Part shown: in pieces, positions 33,825-42,284 of the stretch
Position numbering within the stretch: position 1 is the stretch's first letter
How the letters are laid out: each line of letters opens with the position of its first letter
Assembly (NCBI RefSeq): GCF_039523795.1
Contig: NZ_BAAAFZ010000034.1
Location: 1 to 64,000, forward strand
Length of the DNA stretch: 64,000 bases
Direction of reading: 5' to 3'
From: Craurococcus roseus
Lineage (GTDB): Bacteria > Pseudomonadota > Alphaproteobacteria > Acetobacterales > Acetobacteraceae
Notes under the pieces: generated by a model
The model's database searches: none
Seen by the model: the letters and a program-made list of their open reading frames with translations, nothing else
Told to the model about the DNA's origin: nothing
Made by a program: the position numbers and the translations under genes

Positions 33825-35318
33825 ATGTTTGAGTCCCGTCCATTGGGCCCCCGTTATCCCATCCTGTCTTCGGCGCTGCTGCCGCCCCTGCTGCTGTGGC
33901 TTCTGTTCTGCGCCGTCCTCGGCTCCGGCGTGGCGACCTACCTGCTCCGCGCCTCCGCCGAAGCGACCGAAAGCATCTACACCCGGGCGGAAGCGGTGGC
34001 CGCGATGGCGGAGCACACCCTCCTCCGCACCTTCGAGGCGGTTCAGGGGGTCCACGACCTCCTGCAACTCCGGCAAAGCCTCCTCGAAACCGACGAGGCG
34101 CCGGGCGCCTACGCCATCCAGAGCCACGTCGCCCGCCTCGCCGCAGGCGGGCGCTTCGGCATCACCCGGGTCAGCACCACCGACCGGGACGGCCGTGTGG
34201 TCTGGGCGACGGAACCGGGCGCCGTGGGGGCGCTGGTCGGCGACCGCGACCACATCCGGACGCACTTGGCGGGCACGGCGGCGGGCGTGGTCGTCAGCCC
34301 GACGATGCCCATCGGCCCCGACGGGCGCTGGGGCATCCAGGTGAGCCGCCCCGTCCGGGACGGTTGGGGCGCAGTGGTGGGGGTTGGCGTGGTGTCCCTC
34401 GATCCGCTGACCCTGTCCCGCGGCCTGGGCAAGGACGTGGCCGGCCCGTCCCAGGTCGCCGTCGTCCGCCGCCTGGGCGACGGCGCCCTGCTCGCCCGTA
34501 GCCGCGACATGGAACAGCGCTTCGGCGAGACCCCCGACCCGAACCACCCCAGCGTAGTGGCCGCGCGCGCCGCGCCGTCGGGCCGCCTCGGCTACCACGG
34601 CGTCCGGAGCAGGCGCGCCGTGATGGGCGCCTACCGCGTGCCCGAAGGTTTGCCCGTGGTCGCCACGGCCGCCTTTGGCCGGGACGAGGAGCGGGCCCAA
34701 TTCCGCCAGCACGCGACCGCCTTCATCGCCGCGACGGGGGTGGCGATGCTCTTCGGCCTGCAGGTCGCCATGTCCTGGGCGCGGGGCCGGCGGCTCCGCG
34801 AGCGCCTCCAGGTGGAGGCGGCGCGCGACCCGTTGACCGGGCTGCTCAACCGCCGCTCCCTCCAGGCCCGGGCCGCCCGGATGCTCGCGGAAGCGCGTGG
34901 CAAGGGGCAGAAGGCGGCGCTGCTGCTGCTCGACCTGGACCACTTCAAGTCCATCAACGACACGCACGGGCACGCGGCGGGCGACGCGGTGCTGCGGGAT
35001 GTGGCCGAGGTGCTGGTGCGCGAGATCCGCCGCGACGACCTGGCGTGCCGCTGGGGCGGCGAGGAGATGCTGGCGGTGTTGCGGAATTGCGACCTCCGCC
35101 ACGCGGAGGAGCGCGCCGTGAAGCTGCGGGCCGAGATCGCCGCCGCGCGGCCCGGGGGCGTGCCGGGCCTCCACGTGACGGCCTCCATCGGCGTCGCAGC
35201 CTTCCCGGAGCACGGCGCCGGGTTGGAGGAACTCACCAAGCGGGCGGACGCGGCGCTCTACATCGCCAAGCGCTTCGGGCGCGACCGCGTGGTGTGCGCG
35301 CCGCCTGCCGCCGCTTGA
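33825..35318 (+). CDS. Membrane diguanylate cyclase (second of a tandem pair)
   Basis: A 497-residue paralogue of the preceding gene, with the same layout: N-terminal helix (LLPPLLLWLLFCAVLG), periplasmic Cache-like domain, second helix and GGDEF domain with RRDD I-site and GGEEM active site. The ATG at 33825 aligns with the start of the first copy; the frame opens as early as 33729. The 163 bases encoding the catalytic core (34916-35078) differ from 33295-33457 in only two positions, far more alike than the sensor domains, which suggests gene conversion. Different sensors probably feed the same c-di-GMP output. Confidence 0.92.
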   Translation: MFESRPLGPRYPILSSALLPPLLLWLLFCAVLGSGVATYLLRASAEATESIYTRAEAVAAMAEHTLLRTFEAVQGVHDLLQLRQSLLETDEAPGAYAIQSHVARLAAGGRFGITRVSTTDRDGRVVWATEPGAVGALVGDRDHIRTHLAGTAAGVVVSPTMPIGPDGRWGIQVSRPVRDGWGAVVGVGVVSLDPLTLSRGLGKDVAGPSQVAVVRRLGDGALLARSRDMEQRFGETPDPNHPSVVAARAAPSGRLGYHGVRSRRAVMGAYRVPEGLPVVATAAFGRDEERAQFRQHATAFIAATGVAMLFGLQVAMSWARGRRLRERLQVEAARDPLTGLLNRRSLQARAARMLAEARGKGQKAALLLLDLDHFKSINDTHGHAAGDAVLRDVAEVLVREIRRDDLACRWGGEEMLAVLRNCDLRHAEERAVKLRAEIAAARPGGVPGLHVTASIGVAAFPEHGAGLEELTKRADAALYIAKRFGRDRVVCAPPAAA

Positions 35319-35416
35319 AGGGCCCCGCCCCGGCCGTGGCCGCGAGCGTGGACAGGGCGGCCCCGCCGGTCGCAGGGTCCTCCGCGCGAACCCGGAACCG
35401 CCGCGACCGCCCACCG

Positions 35417-36337
35417 ATGCTCGAACCACCGCTGCCCGCTCCGGTTGTCCCCGACCGCTGGACGCCCGCGCCCATGGTGCGCGCCGCCTGCTGGGCGCAC
35501 GCCGCGGCGGCGATCGGTGCCGCGGCGCACCCGCCGGCTTGGGGGTGGGCGCTCGGCGCCGCCGCCGCCAGCCACGCTGCGATGGGCGTGGCGGGGCTGC
35601 TGCCGCGCAACCGCCTGCTCGGCCCCAACCTGTCGCGCCTGCCGGACGCCGCGCGCCGGCGCGGCGAGGTCGCGCTCACCTTCGACGACGGGCCGGACCC
35701 CGAGGTGACCCCCCGGGTGTTGGACCTGTTGGACGCGCACGGCGCCACGGCGTCTTTCTTCCTGATCGGCCGCCGCGCCGCCCGGCACGCGCCGCTGGCG
35801 CGCGAACTGGTCCGGCGCGGCCACAGCGCCGAGAACCACACCCAACGCCACCTCCGCGGCTTCGCCGCCCTGCCGTTCGGGGCGATGCGGCGCGAGATCG
35901 CCGCCGCGCAGGACGCGATCGCCGACGCAGCCGGCGGGGCGCCGCGCTTCTTCCGCCCGCCCGCCGGCATGCGCAGCCCCCTGCTGGACCCGAACCTGGC
36001 GGCGGCCGGTTTGCTCCACGCGTCCTGGACCCGCCGCGGCTACGACACGGTCCGCCGCGACCCGGACGCCGTGCTGCGCCGCCTGGGACGCGGCCTCGCC
36101 GCCGGGGACGTGCTGCTGCTGCACGACGGCAACGCCGCCCGCGCCCGGGGCAGCGGGGCGCCCGTGGCGCTGGAAGCGCTGCCGGAACTGCTCCGCCGGA
36201 TCGCGGACGCGGGCCTCAGGGCCGTGTCGCTGCCGCGGGCGGTCCCGGTTGGGGAGACGGTCGCCGACGGCGGCGCCGGAGCAGGACGGGGAGCCGCAGC
36301 ATCGCGCCGAGGACCAGCCGTGTGTGCATCCAGGTGA
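35417..36337 (+). CDS. Polysaccharide deacetylase family protein
   Basis: A 306-residue NodB-homology deacetylase. The NodB motifs TFDDGPDPEVTPRVL (Asp90, Asp91) and ENHTQRHLRG (His141, His145) supply the metal ligands and catalytic base, and ARELVRRGHSAENHT agrees with motif 2. An N-terminal hydrophobic segment (residues 23-62) probably anchors it in the membrane, and the last 40 residues are low-complexity. It opens an envelope-type cluster, and its 3' end overlaps the convergent glycosyltransferase gene by 122 bases, which suggests that the true stop or the low-complexity tail is worth checking. The substrate may be a polysaccharide or lipid-linked amino sugar. Confidence 0.88.
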   Translation: MLEPPLPAPVVPDRWTPAPMVRAACWAHAAAAIGAAAHPPAWGWALGAAAASHAAMGVAGLLPRNRLLGPNLSRLPDAARRRGEVALTFDDGPDPEVTPRVLDLLDAHGATASFFLIGRRAARHAPLARELVRRGHSAENHTQRHLRGFAALPFGAMRREIAAAQDAIADAAGGAPRFFRPPAGMRSPLLDPNLAAAGLLHASWTRRGYDTVRRDPDAVLRRLGRGLAAGDVLLLHDGNAARARGSGAPVALEALPELLRRIADAGLRAVSLPRAVPVGETVADGGAGAGRGAAASRRGPAVCASR

Positions 36338-37004
36338 GCAAGGCGTTGTCCCGCACGTAGCGGAAGTGCGACACGCCGCCTTCGGCCGCGGACAGGTAGC
36401 GCACCGGCGCCGGCAGGTTCACCGCCCGCACGCCTTGCCAAGACAGGCGCACCGCGGCCTCCGGGTCGAAATCGAAGCGGCGCATCCAGCGCGTCCGCTC
36501 CATGACGGCCAGGAGCGGCGCGATCGGGTAGACGCGGAAGCCGCAGAGCGAGTCGCCGATCCCGGCCCAGCCGGTCTCCAGCCCCGCCCACCAATTGGAC
36601 ACGCGCCGCCCCCGCACCCGGACGGCCGGCGCCTCCGGCCCGAACACCGGCAGGCCGAGCACCATCGCGCCGGGGTCGGCGCGGGAGGCCGCCACGAAGG
36701 CCGGGATGCGATCGGCCGGGTGCTGCCCGTCCGCATCCATGGTGAGGGCGTGGGTGAAGCCGGCCGCGGTCGCTTCCCGCAACCCGTGCAGCACCGCCGC
36801 GCCCTTGCCGTGGTTCCGCGGCAGGGCGAGCACGCGCACCCCCGGGTCGTCGGCCGCCGTCGCGGCGCGGAGCGCTTCGCCCGAGCCGTCCGTGCTGCCG
36901 TCCACCACCGCCCACACGTCCGGCCAGTGCGCGCGGGCGGCGCGGACGGTCCGGACGAGCTGTGCGCCGCTGTTGAAGCTCGGAATCAGGACCAAGTGCC
37001 TCAC
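36216..37004 (-). CDS. Family 2 glycosyltransferase
   Basis: A 262-residue GT2 glycosyltransferase. The N-terminus has VLIPSFNSGAQLVRTVRAA, followed by VVDGSTDGSGEAL, the acceptor motif MDADGQHPADRIP and the catalytic-region RWMRRFDFDPE. It begins at a GTG overlapping the acyltransferase stop by four bases (GTGA), so the two are coupled. Two predicted membrane regions near the C-terminus may bind it to the inner membrane, as in DPM-like enzymes acting on lipid carriers. The donor is not resolved. Its Arg-rich tail overlaps the convergent deacetylase gene. Confidence 0.85.
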   Translation of the reverse strand: MRHLVLIPSFNSGAQLVRTVRAARAHWPDVWAVVDGSTDGSGEALRAATAADDPGVRVLALPRNHGKGAAVLHGLREATAAGFTHALTMDADGQHPADRIPAFVAASRADPGAMVLGLPVFGPEAPAVRVRGRRVSNWWAGLETGWAGIGDSLCGFRVYPIAPLLAVMERTRWMRRFDFDPEAAVRLSWQGVRAVNLPAPVRYLSAAEGGVSHFRYVRDNALLTWMHTRLVLGAMLRLPVLLRRRRRRPSPQPGPPAAATRP

Positions 37005-37822
37005 GCCGCGGCGCTCCCCTCCTCCTCGACGCTGCCGGCGCGCAACTCGCGGCGGAAATACGCTTCCATCCCCGACACGAAAGCCTCCGGGTCGCGACCC
37101 ATCGCAAAACGCTCCCCGAGGCGCACCCGGAACACCAACGGCAGGTCCGGCGGCCGGCGGAGCAGCGGCCAGCCCTTCCTCAGGTACATCGAATCGGCCT
37201 CGATCAGCACGGTCTGCACCGGCGCCCCGGCGGCCCGCGCCATCACCGCGAAGCCGCGGGTGAAGCGGTCGATCGGCGGCCGGGCGGTGCGGCTGCCCTC
37301 CGGGAACACCATGAGCTGCCGCCCTTCGCGCACCGCCTCGGCGGCGCGGCGGATCATCGGCAGCGGCGCGTCGTTCCGGACATAGCCCGCGAGCCGGACG
37401 CCGCCGCCCAGGAACGGGCTGTCCCACAGCGAGGCCTTGGTGATGCACACCACGCGCGGCAGGCGCGAGATCAGCAGCACGGCGTCCATCATGGTGGGGT
37501 GGTTGGACGCCACCACGAGGGAGCGCTCGTCCCGCAAGGCGTCGAGCGGCGACAGGTCCACCCTCAGCACCCCGAGCGCCCGCATCACCCAGAGCGCCCA
37601 GCGGAAGCCGGCGGAGATGCCCGATTGCCCCAGCGGCTCGCCGATCCGCCGCGGCAGGACGCGGTGGAGGAGCGAAGCGGGCAGGCTCCACAGGAGGCAA
37701 CTCACCCCGAACACCGCCACCGCGGCGTAGAAGGCCGTCGTGTAGTAGAGCGACCCCGCGCGGCGCGGCGGCAGCGCGCTTTCGGCCTCGGCTCGGATCA
37801 TGGCGTTTCGCCGGTTCACCAC
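37001..37822 (-). CDS. Acyltransferase of the PlsC/lysophospholipid family
   Basis: A 273-residue acyltransferase. Block I is NHPTMMD (His108 and Asp113, the HX4D catalytic pair), block III is VFPEGSRTA, and a hydrophobic N-terminal region (25-55) anchors it to the membrane. It could use acyl-CoA or acyl-ACP to acylate a glycolipid or phosphoglycerol. Its stop is coupled to the glycosyltransferase start. A second possible ATG at 37801 follows after seven codons. Together with the adjacent deacetylase, transferase and methyltransferases this suggests assembly of a modified envelope lipid. Confidence 0.85.
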   Translation of the reverse strand: MVNRRNAMIRAEAESALPPRRAGSLYYTTAFYAAVAVFGVSCLLWSLPASLLHRVLPRRIGEPLGQSGISAGFRWALWVMRALGVLRVDLSPLDALRDERSLVVASNHPTMMDAVLLISRLPRVVCITKASLWDSPFLGGGVRLAGYVRNDAPLPMIRRAAEAVREGRQLMVFPEGSRTARPPIDRFTRGFAVMARAAGAPVQTVLIEADSMYLRKGWPLLRRPPDLPLVFRVRLGERFAMGRDPEAFVSGMEAYFRRELRAGSVEEEGSAAA

Positions 37823-37910
37823 CCGTCCTGTTTAGCATCTCGCCGTTGCGTGGTGCGTGTTGTAGGCTGGATCGCAGGTTGAATGACAGTCCGCAAACGA
37901 GGCGTCGCAG

Positions 37911-38693
37911 GTGGTCGCAGGGTCGGGGGTGACGAAGGCGGCGGGGGCGGAGCCGCACCGCCCGTTGACGCGGTGGTACGGGGCGCCGGCCGAGCGGGCC
38001 GGTTTCGTGCGCGCCCTCTTCAACGGCACCGCCGCCGATTACGACCGCATCAACGGCGTGTTCTCGTTGGGCACCGGCGGCTGGTACCGGCGGCAGGCGC
38101 TGCGCCGCGCCGGCTTGGCCCCGGGCCAGCGGGTGCTGGACGTGGCGGTCGGCACCGGCTTGGTCGCGGCGGAGGCCGTGCGCGTGCTGGGCGACCCTGG
38201 CGCCGTCACCGGCCTCGACCTGAGCGAAGGGATGCTGGCCGAAGCGCGGCGGCGGCTGCCCGGCGGCGCCCGGCTCGTCCAGGCGCGGGCGGAGGCGCTG
38301 CCGGTCGCGGACGGGAGCGTGGACTTCCTCAGCATGGGCTACGCGCTGCGCCACGTGTCGGACCTCGGCGTGGCCTTCGCGGAATACCAGCGCGTGCTGC
38401 GCCCGGGCGGCCGGGTCCTGCTGCTGGAGATCGGACGGCCGGAGGGGCCGGCCGCCCGGACGCTGCTCAAGGCCTACCTCGGCCGCGTGGTGCCAGCGCT
38501 CTGCCGCTGGACCGCGCCGCGCCGCCGCGCCGGGCAGCTCATGGACTACTACTGGGACACCATCGAAGCTTGCGTGCCGGCCGACACCATCCTGCGCCAC
38601 CTCCGCGGCGCCGGCTTCACCGAGGTCCGCTGCGACACCTCGCTCGGCGTGTTCAAGGCCTACTCCGGCCGCCGGCCGCCCGAAGCGACCTGA
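37911..38693 (+). CDS. UbiE/COQ5-like SAM-dependent methyltransferase
   Basis: A 260-residue class I methyltransferase. SAM-binding motif I is VLDVAVGTGLVAAEA, motif II-like AEALPVADGSVDFLSMGYAL, and the UbiE-type LRPGGRVLLLEIGRP. The N-terminus (LFNGTAADYDRINGVFSLG) is the UbiE/MenG pattern, and YWDTIEACVPADTILRHL near the end also fits. It may methylate a quinone-like or aromatic precursor, but a dedicated ubiE is usually elsewhere, so a role in the local cluster is possible. Divergent from the acyltransferase by 88 bases. Confidence 0.87.
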   Translation: MVAGSGVTKAAGAEPHRPLTRWYGAPAERAGFVRALFNGTAADYDRINGVFSLGTGGWYRRQALRRAGLAPGQRVLDVAVGTGLVAAEAVRVLGDPGAVTGLDLSEGMLAEARRRLPGGARLVQARAEALPVADGSVDFLSMGYALRHVSDLGVAFAEYQRVLRPGGRVLLLEIGRPEGPAARTLLKAYLGRVVPALCRWTAPRRRAGQLMDYYWDTIEACVPADTILRHLRGAGFTEVRCDTSLGVFKAYSGRRPPEAT

Positions 38694-38701
38694 TCCCCGC
38701 C

Positions 38702-39412
38702 GTGTCCGCAGCATCGCCGCCGCGGCCGGACGGCCGTGACGCCGCCGGCCGCGCCGAGTTGGCCGCCCTCGCCGCCGCCGTGTCCGCCCGCTACGCCGGC
38801 GCGTCCCGCTTCGCGCGGGGCTTCGTGGACGGCAAGCTCCGCCACGACCCGGCGACGCCCGCCCTGTTGCGCCTCGCGGCGCGCGAGCCCTTCGGCGCCG
38901 TGGTGGACCTCGGCTGCGGCCGCGGCCAGCTCGGCCTCGCGCTGCTGGCCGCCGGCTTGGCCGAGCACCTCACCGGCCTCGACCGCGACGCGGCCAAGCT
39001 CGCCGAAGCGAGGCGGGCGGCGGCGGGCCTGCCCGCGGACTTTACCGAAACGGACCTCGCGGCGCCCGATCCGGCCCTGCCCGGCTGCGACACCCTGCTG
39101 ATGGTGGACGTGCTGTACCAACTGCCCGAAGCCGCGCAGCGCCCGCTGCTCGCCGCCGCCGCCCGCGCCGCGCGCCGCCGCGTGCTGGTGCGCGCCTTCG
39201 ACCCCGACCGCGGCTGGCGCAGCGCCGCCGGTTACGCGGTGGAGGTGCTGGGCCGTGCGGTCCGGGGCAACGGCAACGCCATCCACCCGCTGCCGCTCGC
39301 CGGAGTGGCCGCGCCCTTGGAGGCCGCGGGCTTCGCGGTTTCCGTCTCGCCTTGTTGGGGGAACACGCCCTTGCCGAACGTCCTGCTGGTGGCGGAGCGC
39401 GCCGGGGCATGA
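38702..39412 (+). CDS. Class I SAM-dependent methyltransferase
   Basis: A 236-residue methyltransferase with motif I VVDLGCGRGQLGLALLAAGL and post-I acidic residue in LTGLDRDAAKLAEARRAAA. The GTG at 38702, eight bases after the UbiE-like gene, begins VSAASPPRPDG; the open frame to 37883 is antisense to the cluster. It lacks substrate clues. It overlaps the MipA/OmpV gene by four bases (ATGA), so the three rightward genes form a coupled operon. A role in tailoring an envelope or secondary metabolite is inferred from context. Confidence 0.87.
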   Translation: MSAASPPRPDGRDAAGRAELAALAAAVSARYAGASRFARGFVDGKLRHDPATPALLRLAAREPFGAVVDLGCGRGQLGLALLAAGLAEHLTGLDRDAAKLAEARRAAAGLPADFTETDLAAPDPALPGCDTLLMVDVLYQLPEAAQRPLLAAAARAARRRVLVRAFDPDRGWRSAAGYAVEVLGRAVRGNGNAIHPLPLAGVAAPLEAAGFAVSVSPCWGNTPLPNVLLVAERAGA

Positions 39413-40323
39413 GGTCCGCCGTCGCCGCGCTGACGACCGGCGCCCTTTGCCTGGCGCCGCTCCTCGCCGTCCCGGCCCCCGCCCGCGCCCAGCCGACGGT
39501 CGCCATCCCCGCGCTGCCCGCCGGCGGCGCCCAGGCGCCGGAGCGTCGGCCCCTGTTCGAGATCGGCGTGTTCGGCGGCGGCGGCTGGGTGCCGGACTAC
39601 CCCGCGGCCGGGCAGAACCACTGGCGCGTCCTGCCGGCGCCCTACCTGATCTACCGGGGCGAGGTGCTGCGGAGCAGCGACCGCGGCGTGCGCGGCCGGC
39701 TCTTCCGGAACGGCGACCTCGAATTCAGCCTGAGCTTCAACGCCGCTTTCGGCGCCCGCTCGCGCGACAACCGCGCCCGCGAAGGCATGCCGGACATCGA
39801 CTACCTCGGCGAGGTCGGGCCGGCCCTGCGCTACGTGGCGTGGCGCGGCGACGGCGGGCGGCGCCGGATCACCCTGGAACTGCCGGTGCGCGCCGTCTTC
39901 TCGACCGACCTGTCCGACATCGACTTCCGCGGCTTCACGGCGGCGCCCGAGGCGGCCTTCGAGCACGTCGGCCTGTTCCACCCGGCGGCGCGCACGCGCG
40001 TCAGCATCGGCCCCGTCTTCGCCTCCGGCCTCCTGTCGGACTACTTCTACAGGGTGGAGGACCGGTACGCCCGCCCCGGGCGGCCGGCCTACGACGCTTC
40101 GGGCGGCTACCTCGGCACGCGGCTGACCTTCTCCCACCGGCGCCCGCTGACGGAGCGCATCTCGGTCGGCGGCGGCGGCCGGGTCGAGAACTTCACCGGC
40201 GCCGCCAACGCCGACAGCCCGCTCTACAAGCGCGAGTGGAACCTCACGCTGTTCGCCGGCGTCTCCTTTTCGCTCTACCGGTCCGAGCGGACGGTGGACT
40301 CGGCGTCGGAGCCGTTCGACTGA
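39409..40323 (+). CDS. MipA/OmpV family outer-membrane protein
   Basis: A 304-residue outer-membrane protein. An N-terminal signal peptide (residues 1-26, cleaved at ARAQ), then the MipA/OmpV pattern with GVFGGGGWVPDYPAAGQNHW, YLIYRGEVLRSSDRG, an array of beta-strand-like segments, and a C-terminal FAGVSFSLYRSERT strand. Members can act as scaffolds for murein enzymes or as porin-like channels. The ATG overlaps the upstream methyltransferase stop. Its location suggests it completes an envelope cluster. Confidence 0.87.
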   Translation: MRSAVAALTTGALCLAPLLAVPAPARAQPTVAIPALPAGGAQAPERRPLFEIGVFGGGGWVPDYPAAGQNHWRVLPAPYLIYRGEVLRSSDRGVRGRLFRNGDLEFSLSFNAAFGARSRDNRAREGMPDIDYLGEVGPALRYVAWRGDGGRRRITLELPVRAVFSTDLSDIDFRGFTAAPEAAFEHVGLFHPAARTRVSIGPVFASGLLSDYFYRVEDRYARPGRPAYDASGGYLGTRLTFSHRRPLTERISVGGGGRVENFTGAANADSPLYKREWNLTLFAGVSFSLYRSERTVDSASEPFD

Positions 40324-40336
40324 GGGCGCGGCCGGC

Positions 40337-40576
40337 CTATTGGATCTCGCTCTCCGGCGGCGGCACCCGCACCTCGCGCTGCGTCTCGACGTGCTCCACG
40401 CCGGCCACCGACCGCAGCCGGTCGAGCCTGTCGGCGGCGATGGAGCCGGTGAGCACGCCGATCGCCGCTTCGCGCCCTTGCACCGTCATCCCGGACGCCT
40501 CGGCCGCCCGCGCCACCTCGTCGAACCGTCCGAGGTGCGAGTCGTCCACGCTGACCGATACCTTCACTTCGGCCAT
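40337..40576 (-). CDS. Stand-alone I9-inhibitor-like small protein
   Basis: A 79-residue protein with the alpha-beta pattern of subtilase prodomain/I9 inhibitors: VSVSVDDSHLGRFDEVARAA, GMTVQGREAAIGVLTGSIAA and a C-terminal strand VEHVETQREVRVPPP. It lies 104 bases beyond the stop of the S8 protease gene on the same strand and probably folds, chaperones or restrains it. The function is inferred from fold and position. No signal peptide is present, so it would act in the cytoplasm unless exported with the protease. Confidence 0.6.
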   Translation of the reverse strand: MAEVKVSVSVDDSHLGRFDEVARAAEASGMTVQGREAAIGVLTGSIAADRLDRLRSVAGVEHVETQREVRVPPPESEIQ

Positions 40577-40680
40577 GAGCGGCCTCCTCCGAGCGCGTCC
40601 GCGCCCCGCAGCCTGCGCCTGGGACGCGGCGGGTTGAAGGGGGCGCCGCATCGACGCGGCGCCCCTCGCTCTCGCCCCGG

Positions 40681-42087
40681 TCAGGGCGCCTGGACGAGCC
40701 CCGCGCCCACGTCGCGCGCCGGCAGCTCCAGCCGGCGGGCCGATTGCACCAGGATGCTCATCAGCGCCCTGCCGCGCGCCTCGGGGTCGGCCTCGGCGTA
40801 GAGGGCGGCCACGCCGCTGACGTGCGGCGTCGCCATGCTGGTGCCGTTGATGGCCCGGTGCAGCAGCGGCCGCGGCCAGCTCGACCGCACCGCGACGCCC
40901 GGCCCGGCGATGTCCACCTGCCCGCCCTGCGGGTTCAATCCGCCGCAAGAGAAGGAAGCGACGTGGAAGCGCGAGTCGAGCGCCGCCACCGCCATGATGG
41001 ACGGGCAGTTCGCCGGGTGTCCGACCGGGGCGATGGAGCCGGGCCGTTCGCTCTCGTTGCCCGCCGCGGCGATGATGACCGTGCCGGCGCGGAGCGCGCG
41101 CCGCGCCGCGGTCTCGAACACCCGCGAGTGCGTCTGGCCCGGCCCCACCGGCGCGCCGAGCGACATGGACACCACCGCGCATCCGTTGGCGATGGCCCAC
41201 TGGATGCCGGCCAGGATGCCGGCGTCCGCGCCGCTGCCCGCGTTGGACAGCACCTTGCCGGCGAAGATCTCGGCGCGGCAGGCGACGCCGTAGCGCGGCA
41301 ACGTGTTCGGCCGGTCGGAGCCGAGCGCGGTGCCGATGCAGTGCGTGCCGTGCCCGTGCCCGTCCTGCGCCTCCTCGCCCTGGATGAAGGAGCGCATGGA
41401 CACGGCGCGGCCGACGAAGTCCGGGTGCCCGGCGTCGAAGCCGGTGTCGAGCACCGCCACGCGGACGCCCTTGCCGGTGAAGCGGGAGGCCGGCACGCCG
41501 ATGGCTTGCAGCCCCCAGGTGACCTCGTCTTCCCGGAAGGACGGCGCGGCCTCCGCGGCGGCTTCCGCGTCCTCGCCGCCGGTCAGGCCCTCGTAGAGGT
41601 TCACCAGCGCGTCGCGGTAGCCGCGGATGTATTCGAGCTGGACCCCGCCGCGGGACAGCCCTGCCGGCGGCGACGGCGGCAGCAGCCGCGACGGCGCCAC
41701 GCCGGGCAGCAGCGTTTCGCCGATGGCGTGGACGATGCGCTCGGGCTCGATGGCCATCACGCCGCTCTCGCCGGCGGCGGAAAGGGCGCCGACCTGGTCC
41801 GGCTGGGCGTCCACCACCGCGACGCCTAGGCCCTCGAACACGATGCCGCCGGCGGCGTCCAGGCTTTCGGGGGTGACGGCGGCGGCGGAAAAGTCGGCGG
41901 AGCTGGCGACCTTCAACCCCGCCACCTTGTTCAGCGTTTGCGCGCCCGAGGCTCCCTCGCGCAACAGGACCAGGAACCGCCCGGTCGTGCCGGGCGCCGG
42001 GCCGGGCGAACCGTCGCCGCCCCAGCCGCCGCCGCCCGGAGCGGAGCCAGCCGGTCCAGGCTTCCTTGCCTTCGGTGATGTCGCCAC
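40681..42087 (-). CDS. S8 family serine protease (subtilase)
   Basis: A 468-residue subtilisin-type protease with catalytic triad Asp214 (VAVLDTGFDAGHPDF), His246 (DGHGHGTHCIGT) and Ser417 (NGTSMATPHVSG), and oxyanion Asn344 in AAAGNESE. An N-terminal segment of about 120 residues may itself be an I9-like pro-region (residues 37-120, with VVDAQPDQV and EPERIVHAI). No hydrophobic signal peptide is visible; the N-terminus is a Lys/Pro/Gly-rich linker. It is therefore probably intracellular or exported by an unusual route. The small I9-like gene follows downstream. Confidence 0.92.
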   Translation of the reverse strand: MATSPKARKPGPAGSAPGGGGWGGDGSPGPAPGTTGRFLVLLREGASGAQTLNKVAGLKVASSADFSAAAVTPESLDAAGGIVFEGLGVAVVDAQPDQVGALSAAGESGVMAIEPERIVHAIGETLLPGVAPSRLLPPSPPAGLSRGGVQLEYIRGYRDALVNLYEGLTGGEDAEAAAEAAPSFREDEVTWGLQAIGVPASRFTGKGVRVAVLDTGFDAGHPDFVGRAVSMRSFIQGEEAQDGHGHGTHCIGTALGSDRPNTLPRYGVACRAEIFAGKVLSNAGSGADAGILAGIQWAIANGCAVVSMSLGAPVGPGQTHSRVFETAARRALRAGTVIIAAAGNESERPGSIAPVGHPANCPSIMAVAALDSRFHVASFSCGGLNPQGGQVDIAGPGVAVRSSWPRPLLHRAINGTSMATPHVSGVAALYAEADPEARGRALMSILVQSARRLELPARDVGAGLVQAP

Positions 42088-42284
42088 TGCCGCCTCCTTG
42101 GCATCGCGCGCGGGGCCTCCGCGCGGCTCGCGGGCATTCCCCGCTCGGGGCCGGGGGTGGCGCCGCGGCAGGCGCGCGGGAGCGCCGCCCGTCCCGGTTC
42201 TGCTCCCGGCTCCGGAATGCTAAGTCGCCGGAAGCCGGCGCGATGTGTCGAAGATCACAGGGCGGGACTCCGCCCGGCGGCGCG

